A DNA stretch of 64,000 nt, taken from the NCBI RefSeq assembly GCF_009690625.1, contig NZ_CP033878.1, forward strand, positions 1,984,001 to 2,048,000. Direction: 5' to 3'. Position 1 is the first letter of the stretch. Each line of letters begins with the position of its first letter. Positions 44,223-52,632 of this stretch are shown here, piece after piece. The stretch is from Halorhabdus sp. CBA1104. Its GTDB lineage: Archaea > Halobacteriota > Halobacteria > Halobacteriales > Haloarculaceae. The translations under genes and the position numbers were made by a program. The notes beneath the pieces were generated by a model, which was not told where the DNA came from, did no database searches, and worked only from the letters and a program-made list of their open reading frames with translations.

Positions 44223-46904
44223 TCAATCCTGCACGACGACCGCCAGGTCGCCCTCGGTCTCGAGTAGCTCGCCCTCGCCGGCGTAGGTGTGAGCCTCCCG
44301 AACCTCGAAGGCGTCGGCTTCGAGGGTGATGTCGCCAGCGTGTAACTGCTCGCCGTCGATCTCGTAGTCACCCTGACCGATCGCGGCCTCGATATCGCCA
44401 ACCTGGTCGCCGTACTTCGGGCCGACCGTCGCGTAATCGAGGTCGATGTCGACGATTTCGGTCCCGATCTCGGGGGCGTCGTCCCTGACGATCAGTTCCT
44501 CGACGTGCATCGCGCCGCTGATGGCCTCGGCGAAGCCACTGACGTCCGCGAAGACCTCGACGCGGCCGAGATCAGCGTTCAGTGCGAGTCCTTGCTCAGT
44601 CTTGTACCGGCGGAGAACCCCGATGACTGCCATCGCCTGCTCGCCGGCCGCGATGTCGGCCTCGTAGCCCCGTGGCTCGGGCCAGTCGGTGGTGTGGATC
44701 GAGGCCGTCGTCGTGTCGTCGGCGTAACGGGCCTGCCAGATCTCCTCGGTGACGTGGGGCAAGAACGGGGCGAACAACTGCAGGAACGTGCGGTGAGCGA
44801 CCGAGAGTGCGTAGGCCGCCGAGTCGTCCTCACGCTGTTTGGCGATTTCGAGGTAGTCGTCACAGAACGTCGACCAGAAGAAGGTTCGCAGTTCGTCACG
44901 GGCCTTCGAGAACTCGTAGTCGGTGAGTTTCTCGGTGATGTTCTCGACGGTGTTGTCCAGACTCGCCAGCAGCCAGCGGTCGATCGCCGCCAGCTCGTCG
45001 GGCTCGTCAGGATCCGTCTCGGGGGCGAGTTGGTCGACGAGCTTCGAGGCGTTCCAGAGTTTCTGGAGTAAGCGCTCGCCGGCTTCGAGGTCGTTCTCCT
45101 TGAAGGGGAAGTCGTCGCCGATGGAGGTCCCGGCGGCCCAGTAGCGGGCGGCATCGACCGGGAACTCGTCGAGAACCTCCGCAGGCGTGACGACGTTGCC
45201 CTTCGATTTGGACATGGCCTCGCGGTTCTCATCGAGCACCATGCCGTTGACCATCACCGATTCGAAGGGGACCTCGCCCGTGTGCTCGTAGCACTTCACG
45301 ATCGTGTGAAACAGCCAAAAGGAGATGATGTCGTGGCCCTGGGGCCGGAGGTTCATCGGGTACAGTTCCGGGTTGTCGAAGGTGAACGCCTGGGCGTCGG
45401 AATCGTAGTCCCAACCGGAGTTGATCAGCGGCGTCAGCGAGGAGGTCGCCCAGGTGTCAAAGACGTCCTCCTCGGGCGTGATCGACTCCCCACCACACTC
45501 CGGACAGGCGTCGACGGGGGGGTCGTCACTGAGTGGATCAACCGGCAGGTCTTCGTGGTCGGCGAGGATCGCCTCACCACACTCATCACAGTACCACACC
45601 GGGATCGGGATACCCGAGTCCCGCTGGCGGGAGATACACCAGTCCCACTCGAGCCCTTCGATCCAGTGTTGATAGCGGGAGAACATCTTCTCGGGGTACC
45701 AGTCCATCTCCCGGCCGGCTTCGAGGTATTCGTCGGTCCGATCGAGCATCTCGACGTACCACTGCTCGGTGACGAGGTACTCGACTTCGTGCTCACAGCG
45801 CTCGTGGACCTGGACCGTGTGCTGGTGGTCGCGACTCTCAAGGAGGTGTCCCGCGTCGTCGAGGTCCTCGATGATGGCCTCGCGGGCCTCCTCGGTACTC
45901 AGACCCTCGTACTCGCCGGCGCGGTCGGTCATCGTCCCCGACTCGTCGATAGCGATCCGGAGGGGCAGGTCGTGGGCCTGGTACCACTCGATGTCGGTCT
46001 GGTCGCCGAAGGTACAACACATGACGACGCCGCTACCGGTCTCTAAGTCGACGCGCTCGTCCTCGATGATCGGGACTTCCTGACCAAAGAGGGGGACTTC
46101 GGCGGTCCCGCCGACGAGATGCTGATTTTCGTCGTCGTCGGGATGGACGAAAATCGAGACACAGGCCGGCAGGAGTTCCGGGCGAGTCGTCGAAATCGTC
46201 AGCGTCTCACCGTCGTCGGCATCGCCCGCCCCGTCCTCGATCAAGGGGAAGGCGATGTCGTTGAACGTGGTTGCCTTGTCCGTGTCCTCCTGTTCGACCT
46301 GGGAGATGGCCGTCTCGCAGTCGGGACACCAGATCGTCGGCGCGCGCTGTTGGTACTCCCGGCCCTGTTCGTACAGGTCGAGAAAGGACAGTTGAGAGAG
46401 GCGCTGGACGCGGGGTTCGATCGTCTTGTAGGTGTTGTCCCAGTCGATCGAGATAGCAAGCGACTGGACGTTGTGGGTGAAGGCGGCCTCGTAGTCGGCA
46501 CAGACCTCTCGGCACTTCTCCTGGAACTGGTGGCGCTGGTAGTCCTGGTGGCGAATCCCCAGTTCCCGCTCGGTCAGGCGCTCGGAGGCGATGCCGTTGT
46601 CGTCGTAGCCAAAGGGGAAGTACGCCGTGTCCTCGGCCATCCGGTGAAACCGGGCCACGAAGTCCTGTAAGGTGAACTGATAGAGGTGACCCATGTGCAG
46701 ATCGCCTGAAACCGTCGGCGGCGGCGTGTCGATGGTGAACTGCGTATCGGCGTCGGGCGTGTCGGGTTCCTCGTAGGCGTAGGTATCCGTCTCGACCCAG
46801 TAGTCCTGCCACGCAGGCTCTGCCTCGCTGGGGTCGTAGTCCCCATCGAGTGTGGCATCAGGTGTCGGTTCGTCGCTCGCGTCGTCTGAGTGATCCGTGC
46901 TCAT
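44223..46904 (-). CDS. valS: Valyl-tRNA synthetase
   Basis: Class I aminoacyl-tRNA synthetase that charges tRNA-Val, 893 aa. The HIGH-type motif is LHMGH in TVSGDLHMGHLYQF (about residue 72) and the KMSKS-type motif is AMSKSKGNVV (about 565). The editing domain with zinc-type CxxC pairs (CDECGEA, CPECGGE) lies between them, and the C-terminal anticodon-binding domain is present. The N-terminus is extended by about 30 acidic residues (TDHSDDASDEPTPD), a salt adaptation. Confidence 0.96.
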   Translation of the reverse strand: MSTDHSDDASDEPTPDATLDGDYDPSEAEPAWQDYWVETDTYAYEEPDTPDADTQFTIDTPPPTVSGDLHMGHLYQFTLQDFVARFHRMAEDTAYFPFGYDDNGIASERLTERELGIRHQDYQRHQFQEKCREVCADYEAAFTHNVQSLAISIDWDNTYKTIEPRVQRLSQLSFLDLYEQGREYQQRAPTIWCPDCETAISQVEQEDTDKATTFNDIAFPLIEDGAGDADDGETLTISTTRPELLPACVSIFVHPDDDENQHLVGGTAEVPLFGQEVPIIEDERVDLETGSGVVMCCTFGDQTDIEWYQAHDLPLRIAIDESGTMTDRAGEYEGLSTEEAREAIIEDLDDAGHLLESRDHQHTVQVHERCEHEVEYLVTEQWYVEMLDRTDEYLEAGREMDWYPEKMFSRYQHWIEGLEWDWCISRQRDSGIPIPVWYCDECGEAILADHEDLPVDPLSDDPPVDACPECGGESITPEEDVFDTWATSSLTPLINSGWDYDSDAQAFTFDNPELYPMNLRPQGHDIISFWLFHTIVKCYEHTGEVPFESVMVNGMVLDENREAMSKSKGNVVTPAEVLDEFPVDAARYWAAGTSIGDDFPFKENDLEAGERLLQKLWNASKLVDQLAPETDPDEPDELAAIDRWLLASLDNTVENITEKLTDYEFSKARDELRTFFWSTFCDDYLEIAKQREDDSAAYALSVAHRTFLQLFAPFLPHVTEEIWQARYADDTTTASIHTTDWPEPRGYEADIAAGEQAMAVIGVLRRYKTEQGLALNADLGRVEVFADVSGFAEAISGAMHVEELIVRDDAPEIGTEIVDIDLDYATVGPKYGDQVGDIEAAIGQGDYEIDGEQLHAGDITLEADAFEVREAHTYAGEGELLETEGDLAVVVQD

Positions 46905-47208
46905 TATTTGTCCGTTGGTGGTCGGTGATTTCCGTGTTCCGTATTCGCTGACTGGCTGTGCTCACAATCTGCAACTGAAACGTTGGTGAGGAGAGTGGTG
47001 GGGCTAGGCCGCCCCTACTACTACGAGATGGGCGTCCACAGCGGGCTCGGTCGGCGGCGTGGCGCGGCCGGCAGACTGGACGTACCGTCGCATATACCCG
47101 ATTCGACGGCCCGCCGGATTGAAGGTTTCGTGTTGGTTCGGACAGAGACCGCGGGACGAAGATTGTCACGAGCACAATCCCTTTGGCCGGTGATCAGCCA
47201 GCACAGCT
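46905..47208. other. Divergent gap between valS and bolA
   Basis: 304 nt between divergent genes, expected to hold both promoters. No strong TATA box, RNA gene or hairpin could be picked out by eye, although an AT-richer patch lies at about 46905-46985. Confidence 0.4.
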
Positions 47209-47472
47209 ATGGACCCCGCCGACGTCGAGGCCCGAATCGAAGCGGCCATTCCCGATGCGGAGGCGACCGTCACCCACCCGCGACCGAACGACACCGAGCA
47301 CCTCGCCGCCGAGGTCGTCTCACCCGCCTTCGCCGGGAAATCACTCGTCGACCAGCACGAACTCGTCTACGACGCCCTAGAAGACGTGATGACGACAGAG
47401 ATCCACGCCCTGAAGGTGACGACCCACACGCCGGCGGAAGCCGAGTCGAGCGTCGACGACCCCGACCCCTGA
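47209..47472 (+). CDS. BolA family protein
   Basis: An 87-aa BolA-fold protein: VEARIEAAIPDAEATVTHPRPNDTEHLAAEVVSPAFAGKSLVDQHELVYDAL has the family's substrate-like groove and the conserved QH before the last helix. BolA proteins bind [2Fe-2S] clusters together with monothiol glutaredoxins. The next gene is just such a glutaredoxin, 73 nt downstream, so the pair probably acts in Fe-S cluster or iron handling. Confidence 0.85.
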   Translation: MDPADVEARIEAAIPDAEATVTHPRPNDTEHLAAEVVSPAFAGKSLVDQHELVYDALEDVMTTEIHALKVTTHTPAEAESSVDDPDP

Positions 47473-47545
47473 TAGCACGTCACAGGAAGGGGCGGATATT
47501 GCTCCGTCCCCAACAGGTAGCCCGCCACGAGGCGTGGCACTGACG

Positions 47546-47881
47546 ATGTCAACAGAGACACCCACAGGCTCGGAAGCTGTCGCCGATCAGGTCGATCGAA
47601 TTATCGCCGACAGCGAAGTAGTCCTGTTCATGAAAGGGACACCACAGCGCCCCCAGTGTGGATTCTCTCAGCGGGCGGTCGGGTTGATACGTGCCCATCG
47701 CGAGGACTTTGTGACGGTAAACGTCCTCGAATCGTTGCCCGCGTACCGGGGGGCCTTAGAGGACCACAGCGGCTGGGAGACAGTCCCCCAGACGTACGTC
47801 GACGGGGAGTTCGTCGGTGGCAGCGACATCCTGCAGGAACACGAGGACAGCGGCGATCTCGCCGCCGTTCTACAGGCCTGA
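47546..47881 (+). CDS. Monothiol glutaredoxin (CGFS type)
   Basis: A 111-aa Grx4-like protein. The active site is CGFS in PQCGFS, preceded by the glutathione-contacting lysine in FMKGTP, and TVPQTYVDGEFVGGSDIL is the usual second half. CGFS glutaredoxins carry or deliver [2Fe-2S] clusters rather than reduce disulfides. In haloarchaea the thiol partner would be gamma-glutamylcysteine instead of glutathione (family knowledge). ATG 47546 preferred over GTG 47534. Paired with bolA. Confidence 0.9.
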   Translation: MSTETPTGSEAVADQVDRIIADSEVVLFMKGTPQRPQCGFSQRAVGLIRAHREDFVTVNVLESLPAYRGALEDHSGWETVPQTYVDGEFVGGSDILQEHEDSGDLAAVLQA

Positions 47882-47909
47882 GAGGGAACAGAACGCTCAC
47901 CGACGGCGA

Positions 47910-48833
47910 CTACGAGCCGGTGCCGGAAACAGCGGCGTCCGGTCGCTCGCCAGAATGGGCACGAACCCAGAGTTCGCCGATCCGCGAGAGGCGCGTCCGA
48001 TAGGACTTGCCGTGTTCCTCTTGCTCGATGTAGCCTTTCCCGCCCGGCCCGAGGCGATCGACGTTGTAGAGAACTTTCGAGCGGAAACTATCAGTGTACT
48101 CCTCCTCTAGGTCCTCGGCCAGGGCCTGAGCGAGTTCCGAGACGGATTCGAACTCGCCGTGTTCGCCCAGCGTAAAGAGGATGAGTTCTTCGAAGGGTTT
48201 GATGTTCGAGAAGGAGGCGACGGGGATTTCGACCATGTAGCTGCCGTCGATCTCCTTTGCGCCGATGGTCGTCCCGCGCTCGTCGAACTCCTCGATGAGA
48301 TCCGTGGCGCTGGCCAGGCGGTCGTCGATCTGTTCGGCGTCGACATCCGCCGAGAGATCCTCTAAGAGGTCTATCTGCTCGCGCAACTCTTCGGCGAGTT
48401 CCGTTTCGAGGTACTTCTCGGGGGCCGTGTAGTAGGTGTGGATCCGCTCGCGATCGCCCTCCCGCTCGACGGCGATCGAGTGGGCCGCAGTGGCGAAGGC
48501 GAAGCTGACCGTCCGTGGCATCGCCGAGATGTTGAGCCAAACTTCGGCGTCGGGATCGCGGTCGAGTTCCGCGCTGATCAGCGAGAAACCCTGCTCGAAG
48601 GCGGCATCGTAGTCGTAGACGTCCTCGACGAGGATGCGCTCGGTGTTCGAGCCAAGCAGGTTCTGGAAGTCTTTCTCCAGTTGGCTAGTCAACAGCCGAG
48701 AGTATTCGGCGTTGGCTTCGGTGCCGATCGCTCCTTCCAGCAGGATGGCGCGGTCGACGGTACGTTGCTCCCGGACCAGCGGCGCGATGAGCCGGTCGTA
48801 GTCGAACCCGACCGGAACGATGTGTGTTTGCAT
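47910..48833 (-). CDS. CARF-like domain / HTH regulator (DUF6293, HFX_2341-like)
   Basis: A 307-aa protein with an N-terminal Rossmann-type domain (TEANAEYSRLLTSQLEKDF, then the NISAMPRTVSFAFATAAHSIA loop where CARF domains bind cyclic nucleotides) and a C-terminal winged helix (FEELILFTLGEHGEFESVSELAQAL). It resembles haloarchaeal DUF6293 regulators, which are related to CARF proteins as I recall. A TTAAAC element 26 nt before the ATG supports a leaderless transcript. No CRISPR or Cas gene is near. Ligand and targets unknown. Confidence 0.75.
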   Translation of the reverse strand: MQTHIVPVGFDYDRLIAPLVREQRTVDRAILLEGAIGTEANAEYSRLLTSQLEKDFQNLLGSNTERILVEDVYDYDAAFEQGFSLISAELDRDPDAEVWLNISAMPRTVSFAFATAAHSIAVEREGDRERIHTYYTAPEKYLETELAEELREQIDLLEDLSADVDAEQIDDRLASATDLIEEFDERGTTIGAKEIDGSYMVEIPVASFSNIKPFEELILFTLGEHGEFESVSELAQALAEDLEEEYTDSFRSKVLYNVDRLGPGGKGYIEQEEHGKSYRTRLSRIGELWVRAHSGERPDAAVSGTGS

Positions 48834-48858
48834 GGGTATGAGTTCTCAGGTACACCTG

Positions 48859-48864
48859 TTAAAC
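48859..48864 (-). promoter_or_regulatory. TATA-like box of the CARF-like regulator
   Basis: TTAAAC on the plus strand (GTTTAA in gene direction), 26 nt before ATG 48833. Confidence 0.4.
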
Positions 48865-48868
48865 GTAC

Positions 48869-50338
48869 TCAGTCTGCGTTCAGCCCCTCGAACAGCGACC
48901 GATCGGCGTCCTGGCTGGCGGTGGTCACCAGTGAGACACCGACCGTCAACACGAGGCCAAGCCCCATCCCGACGAGACCGGCCTGCCAGCCCAAGTAGGT
49001 CGCCGGTACGACGTCGGTGAACGTCGCCAGCAGGTAGAACGCCTGACTGAGACCGATCCCGGCGAGCATGCCCGCTCGCGTGGTTCCCCGCCAGTACAGC
49101 GCGACCAGTACGGGCAAGGTCAGCTGTGCGTAGCCCTTGAAAGCCGTCGCGCCGATCTCGATCAGCGTCAAGTCCGTCCCGAGACTCATCACGAGCGCGA
49201 TCAGCGCGAAGGCAACCACAGCCAGCCGAGCCACGAAGTCCTCCCGACGGTCACTGGCATCCGGGTCGACGAAGGGCCGATAGAGGTCCCGCGTCAGGTA
49301 CGACGACCCGGACAGCAGCATCGAGTCACTGGAAGACATCATCGCGGCCATCGCGCCGGCGACGACCAGCGCCGCGAACCACGTCGGCGTGTAGGCGTTC
49401 AACAGCGGCGGGAGGATATTGCCCTCGGCGTTCGGGGCGATGCCGAGTCCGGCCGCCCAGGCACCGAGGATGAACGCCGGGACGAACAGCAAGATGACCA
49501 GCACCGGCCACAACGCGAGGGTTCGCTTGAGGACGCGCTGGCTGCGGGCAACGAAGAATCGCTGGTTGATTTGGGGGAACATGGCGACGCCAAAGGCGAT
49601 GGCAATGGCCATCGAAAGCATGTATTGTGGCGAGTACAGCCCCCCGCCCAAGGCGAGAAACGCGGGCTTGGCCTCGCCCATCGCCGCCGTCAGCTCGCTC
49701 GGCCCGCCAGCAGAGAGGACGACCCAGCCCAGAGCGATCCAGACCAACCCGAGCATGAACAGCCCCTGGAGCGTGTCCGTCCAGGCGACACCACGCATCC
49801 CCGCCAGGACGACGTACCCGATCATGAAGACGGTGATCAGTGTCGCGCCCGCCCAGTAGGGGATCGCACCGTCAGTGAGCGATTCGAGTGCGCGACCGGC
49901 CCCGACCTGCTGGAGCATCACGTACTGCAACAACCAGAACAGACTGATCGCCGCGATCAGCCCGCGCAAGTTGCGGGAGTTGAACCGGTCGCCGAGCATC
50001 TCGCCGACGGTGACATAGCCGTGTGCCCGGCCGATCAGCCACTGCTTGTAGCCCATCACGTACCACAGGATCCCGAAGATAACGCCGTCCATCAGGCCCA
50101 TGACGAGGATCCACTCCGGGCCAGCACCGAACGCCAGGTTGGGGCCGCCAAAAAAGGTAAACGCCGACAACAGCGTCGCGAAGGTCGTAAACAGGAGGAC
50201 GACAGTCCCGATCGTCCGGCCGGCCAGGTAGTAGTCCTCGGCCGAGCGCTCGGTGAGGCGGTACGCGACCAGTCCGACCGCCAACGCGACCAACAGATAG
50301 CCGACAACGATGCCGACCTGGACGGCCACGTTAGCCAT
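48869..50338 (-). CDS. Sodium:solute symporter (SSS family)
   Basis: A 489-aa integral membrane protein with about 13 helices. The segments YYLAGRTIGTVVLLFTTFATLLSAFTFFGGPNLAFGAG and MMSSSDSMLLSGSSYLTRDLYRPFV are classic for sodium-coupled SSS carriers (pantothenate/proline/organic acid type). The start at ATG 50338 overlaps the end of the DUF3311 gene by 8 nt, so the two are coupled; an ATG at 50398 would overlap it by 68 nt. Substrate unknown; SSS-DUF3311 pairs often transport carboxylates. Confidence 0.9.
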   Translation of the reverse strand: MANVAVQVGIVVGYLLVALAVGLVAYRLTERSAEDYYLAGRTIGTVVLLFTTFATLLSAFTFFGGPNLAFGAGPEWILVMGLMDGVIFGILWYVMGYKQWLIGRAHGYVTVGEMLGDRFNSRNLRGLIAAISLFWLLQYVMLQQVGAGRALESLTDGAIPYWAGATLITVFMIGYVVLAGMRGVAWTDTLQGLFMLGLVWIALGWVVLSAGGPSELTAAMGEAKPAFLALGGGLYSPQYMLSMAIAIAFGVAMFPQINQRFFVARSQRVLKRTLALWPVLVILLFVPAFILGAWAAGLGIAPNAEGNILPPLLNAYTPTWFAALVVAGAMAAMMSSSDSMLLSGSSYLTRDLYRPFVDPDASDRREDFVARLAVVAFALIALVMSLGTDLTLIEIGATAFKGYAQLTLPVLVALYWRGTTRAGMLAGIGLSQAFYLLATFTDVVPATYLGWQAGLVGMGLGLVLTVGVSLVTTASQDADRSLFEGLNAD

Positions 50339-50552
50339 CCGTGACACCCCCGTCGATGCCGACACCCCAGGCGCGCCTGGTGAAGAGATAGAAGACAACG
50401 GCTGTCAGACCCATCCAACCGACGTGCCACCACAGCCACACCGGAAGGCCGGCGACGACGGTGTCGCTGCCCCAGAGAAACCACGGAATCGCCAGGCCAC
50501 TCAACAGGAGGGCAACGGCACCCCAAAACCACGTTTCGCGGGCGTCTCCCAT
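50331..50552 (-). CDS. DUF3311 small membrane partner of the SSS symporter
   Basis: A 73-aa protein with two membrane helices (FWGAVALLLSGLAIPWFLW and LWWHVGWMGLTAVVFYLFTRRAWG). Small DUF3311 proteins are regularly encoded just upstream of SSS symporters, as here, and are thought to be accessory subunits. TTTAATA at 50581-50587 lies 29 nt before its ATG. Confidence 0.82.
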   Translation of the reverse strand: MGDARETWFWGAVALLLSGLAIPWFLWGSDTVVAGLPVWLWWHVGWMGLTAVVFYLFTRRAWGVGIDGGVTDG

Positions 50553-50580
50553 CTGTATATTCGATGTGTCGACGTTTCGG

Positions 50581-50587
50581 TTTAATA
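50581..50587 (-). promoter_or_regulatory. TATA box of the DUF3311-SSS operon
   Basis: TTTAATA (TATTAAA in gene direction) 29 nt before ATG 50552, consistent with a leaderless or nearly leaderless mRNA for the symporter operon. Confidence 0.5.
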
Positions 50588-50845
50588 GTTACTACCCATA
50601 TCCAATCGGCCCGTTCGAAAAGAAAATCTGAACAAATTGGAGTCAAACGGAAGAAGGCCATTCAGTACGCGAACGGCCCAAAGAGGGCAACGGCAGCCGG
50701 CGAGAGTGCCTCTGCCCCTGGCAACGGACACCCGATGTCTGCATCCCGACAGGTATTTGCTATCGGATACCGTACTCGTGGGCGTCCATGCGACCGGCCA
50801 TGGCATCATCACCATCATCACGCCTCATCACGGGGCAGATCACCA

Positions 50846-52168
50846 ATGCAAGATTCATCGAAATACCTCATTCACGCACAGATCGAAGCCAACGGGGTGG
50901 TCGAGCGGAGTGACGTCGTCGGCGCGATCTTCGGCCAGACCGAAGGGCTCCTCGGCGACGACCTCGATCTCCGGACGCTTCAGGAGTCTTCGAAAGTCGG
51001 CCGGATCGACGTCGAAGTCCAGGCACAGGACGGGCAATCGCGCGGAAACGTCACTATCGCCAGCGGCCTCGATCGCGTCGAGACGGCCATTCTCGCGGCT
51101 TCCCTGGAGTCGATCGACCGCGTTGGTCCGTGCCGGGCTGACGTCGAAGTCACCGAGTTAGAGGACGTCAGGACGGCAAAACGCAGGGCGATCGTCGATC
51201 GAGCCGAGGAACTGCTCGCGGCCTTCGACGAAGAGGCCGTCACCAGCGAGGAACTCGTCGAGGAGGTCCGCCGTCGGGTCCGGGTCGACCGGATCACCGA
51301 CTACGAGGGGCTGCCGGCCGGCCCACGCGTCGCAAACAGTGATGCGATCGTCGTCGTCGAAGGTCGTGCCGACGTAACGACGCTGCTCGAATACGGAATC
51401 AAGAACGCGGTTGCTGTCGAAGGAACTGACGTTCCCGATTCCATCGCCGAGTTGACCCAGCGGCGAACCGTGACCGCCTTTCTGGACGGCGATCGCGGGG
51501 GCGACCTCATCCTGAAAGAACTCGCGCAAGTCGGCAGCGTCGATTACGTCGCTTTTGCCCCAGCGGGCCGGTCCGTCGAGGACCTCTCGCGGTCGGAAGT
51601 GACCGGGGCACTACAGGAGAAGGTCCCCGCCAAAGCAGTCACCGAGGAGACGATCGGGCGGGCCGACAGCGGGGACGCTTCCGCGAAAGGAGCCGACGGC
51701 GGAGCCACAGAAGACAGCCTACAAGCACAGAGTGAACGCGGGGGCCGCGAGGACGAGCAGACCCCACCCACCGACACCACCCAAGAAGCGAGAACGGACG
51801 AGGCGACCAGCGAGCAGCCCGCGACACGCGAACGTGACGGTGAGGGCGAGGGAGAGACAGAGACCGAGCCGGCTGCAGACGAGACCCTGGACGATCACGT
51901 CCAGGCCGTGATCGGTGACGGCACCGCAGCCGTCCGCCTTCTCGATGACTCACTGGCAACGTTGGCCGAGGCCCCGGCCGAGGAAGCGTTCGAAGCGGTC
52001 CGTGGCGCCGATCCGGTCCCCGCGACGGTCGTCCTCGATGGCGCGGTCACCCAGCGGTTGCTCGACGTGGCCGCCCAGCGCGGTGTGGGCCGGATCGTCG
52101 CCGCCGACCGCGACGAGTTCGTCAAACAACCGACGAGCGTGCGCGTCTCGACCGTGGAAGTGGCCTGA
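50846..52168 (+). CDS. dnaG: Archaeal DnaG primase-like protein
   Basis: A 440-aa Toprim protein. The N-terminus (MQDSSKYLIHAQIEANGVVERSDVVGAIFGQTEGLL) is the archaeal DnaG signature and sets the start at ATG 50846. The Toprim domain (about 165-260) has VVVEGRADV with the catalytic Glu and TAFLDGDRGGD with the metal-binding DxD. A long acidic, low-complexity insert (about 285-370) separates it from a C-terminal domain. In archaea DnaG is found with the exosome, where it helps RNA degradation, and it has primase activity in vitro. An upstream in-frame extension including six His codons is not part of the family. Confidence 0.95.
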   Translation: MQDSSKYLIHAQIEANGVVERSDVVGAIFGQTEGLLGDDLDLRTLQESSKVGRIDVEVQAQDGQSRGNVTIASGLDRVETAILAASLESIDRVGPCRADVEVTELEDVRTAKRRAIVDRAEELLAAFDEEAVTSEELVEEVRRRVRVDRITDYEGLPAGPRVANSDAIVVVEGRADVTTLLEYGIKNAVAVEGTDVPDSIAELTQRRTVTAFLDGDRGGDLILKELAQVGSVDYVAFAPAGRSVEDLSRSEVTGALQEKVPAKAVTEETIGRADSGDASAKGADGGATEDSLQAQSERGGREDEQTPPTDTTQEARTDEATSEQPATRERDGEGEGETETEPAADETLDDHVQAVIGDGTAAVRLLDDSLATLAEAPAEEAFEAVRGADPVPATVVLDGAVTQRLLDVAAQRGVGRIVAADRDEFVKQPTSVRVSTVEVA

Positions 52169-52182
52169 CGTCCACCCCTCGA

Positions 52183-52632
52183 TCACCCGCAGTCCCGGAC
52201 CAAGAGCAGACCGACACCGGACCCGGCATCGAACTGCTCGGGCAGACGCTTCTCGATGTCGAACCCGCGGTCGCGATAAAACCGTCTGGCCGACTCGTCG
52301 TCGGCATGAACAGTCACACGTAGTTGCCTCGCTCCATCGGCTCCCGCTCGCTGGACGACACGTTCGAGGAGTTGGGTCCCGATCCCGTTCCGCTGGTGGG
52401 CGGGCACAACGGCGAGTTCCGGCACGTACGCGAGTTTGCCCGGCGTCAACGCCAGCACGTAGCCGACTGGCTGGGCACGGACGGCAACCAGGGCCAGCCC
52501 AGCCCCTCCGACGATCGCAGTCAGAACGTCCGGGGCTGGTTCGGCCAGTGTTCGGTGCTGAATCGACCGGAGCACCGGCAGGTCACTCTCCCTGGCAGAC
52601 CTGATCCGGACGGCCGGTGTGGCGTCGGTCAC
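52183..52632 (-). CDS. GNAT family N-acetyltransferase
   Basis: A 149-aa acetyltransferase fold protein. Motif A, which binds acetyl-CoA, is VPELAVVPAHQRNGIGTQLLERVV, and the C-terminal part ESARRFYRDRGFDIEKRL is typical. The GTG start at 52632 overlaps the stop of the upstream DUF92 gene (GTGA), so both form an operon. Substrate unknown. Confidence 0.82.
   Translation of the reverse strand: MTDATPAVRIRSARESDLPVLRSIQHRTLAEPAPDVLTAIVGGAGLALVAVRAQPVGYVLALTPGKLAYVPELAVVPAHQRNGIGTQLLERVVQRAGADGARQLRVTVHADDESARRFYRDRGFDIEKRLPEQFDAGSGVGLLLVRDCG

Noticed and set aside
47910-48833. Calling this a Cas accessory protein (Csa3-like)
   Set aside because: No cas gene or repeat array in the window, and the domain pattern fits the separate haloarchaeal DUF6293 group better.
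50804-50821. Six consecutive His codons (CATCATCACCATCATCAC) upstream of and in frame with dnaG, like a cloning tag
   Set aside because: It lies before the family-conserved start (MQDSSKYLIH) in ordinary intergenic sequence, without vector-like surroundings. Taken as chance.
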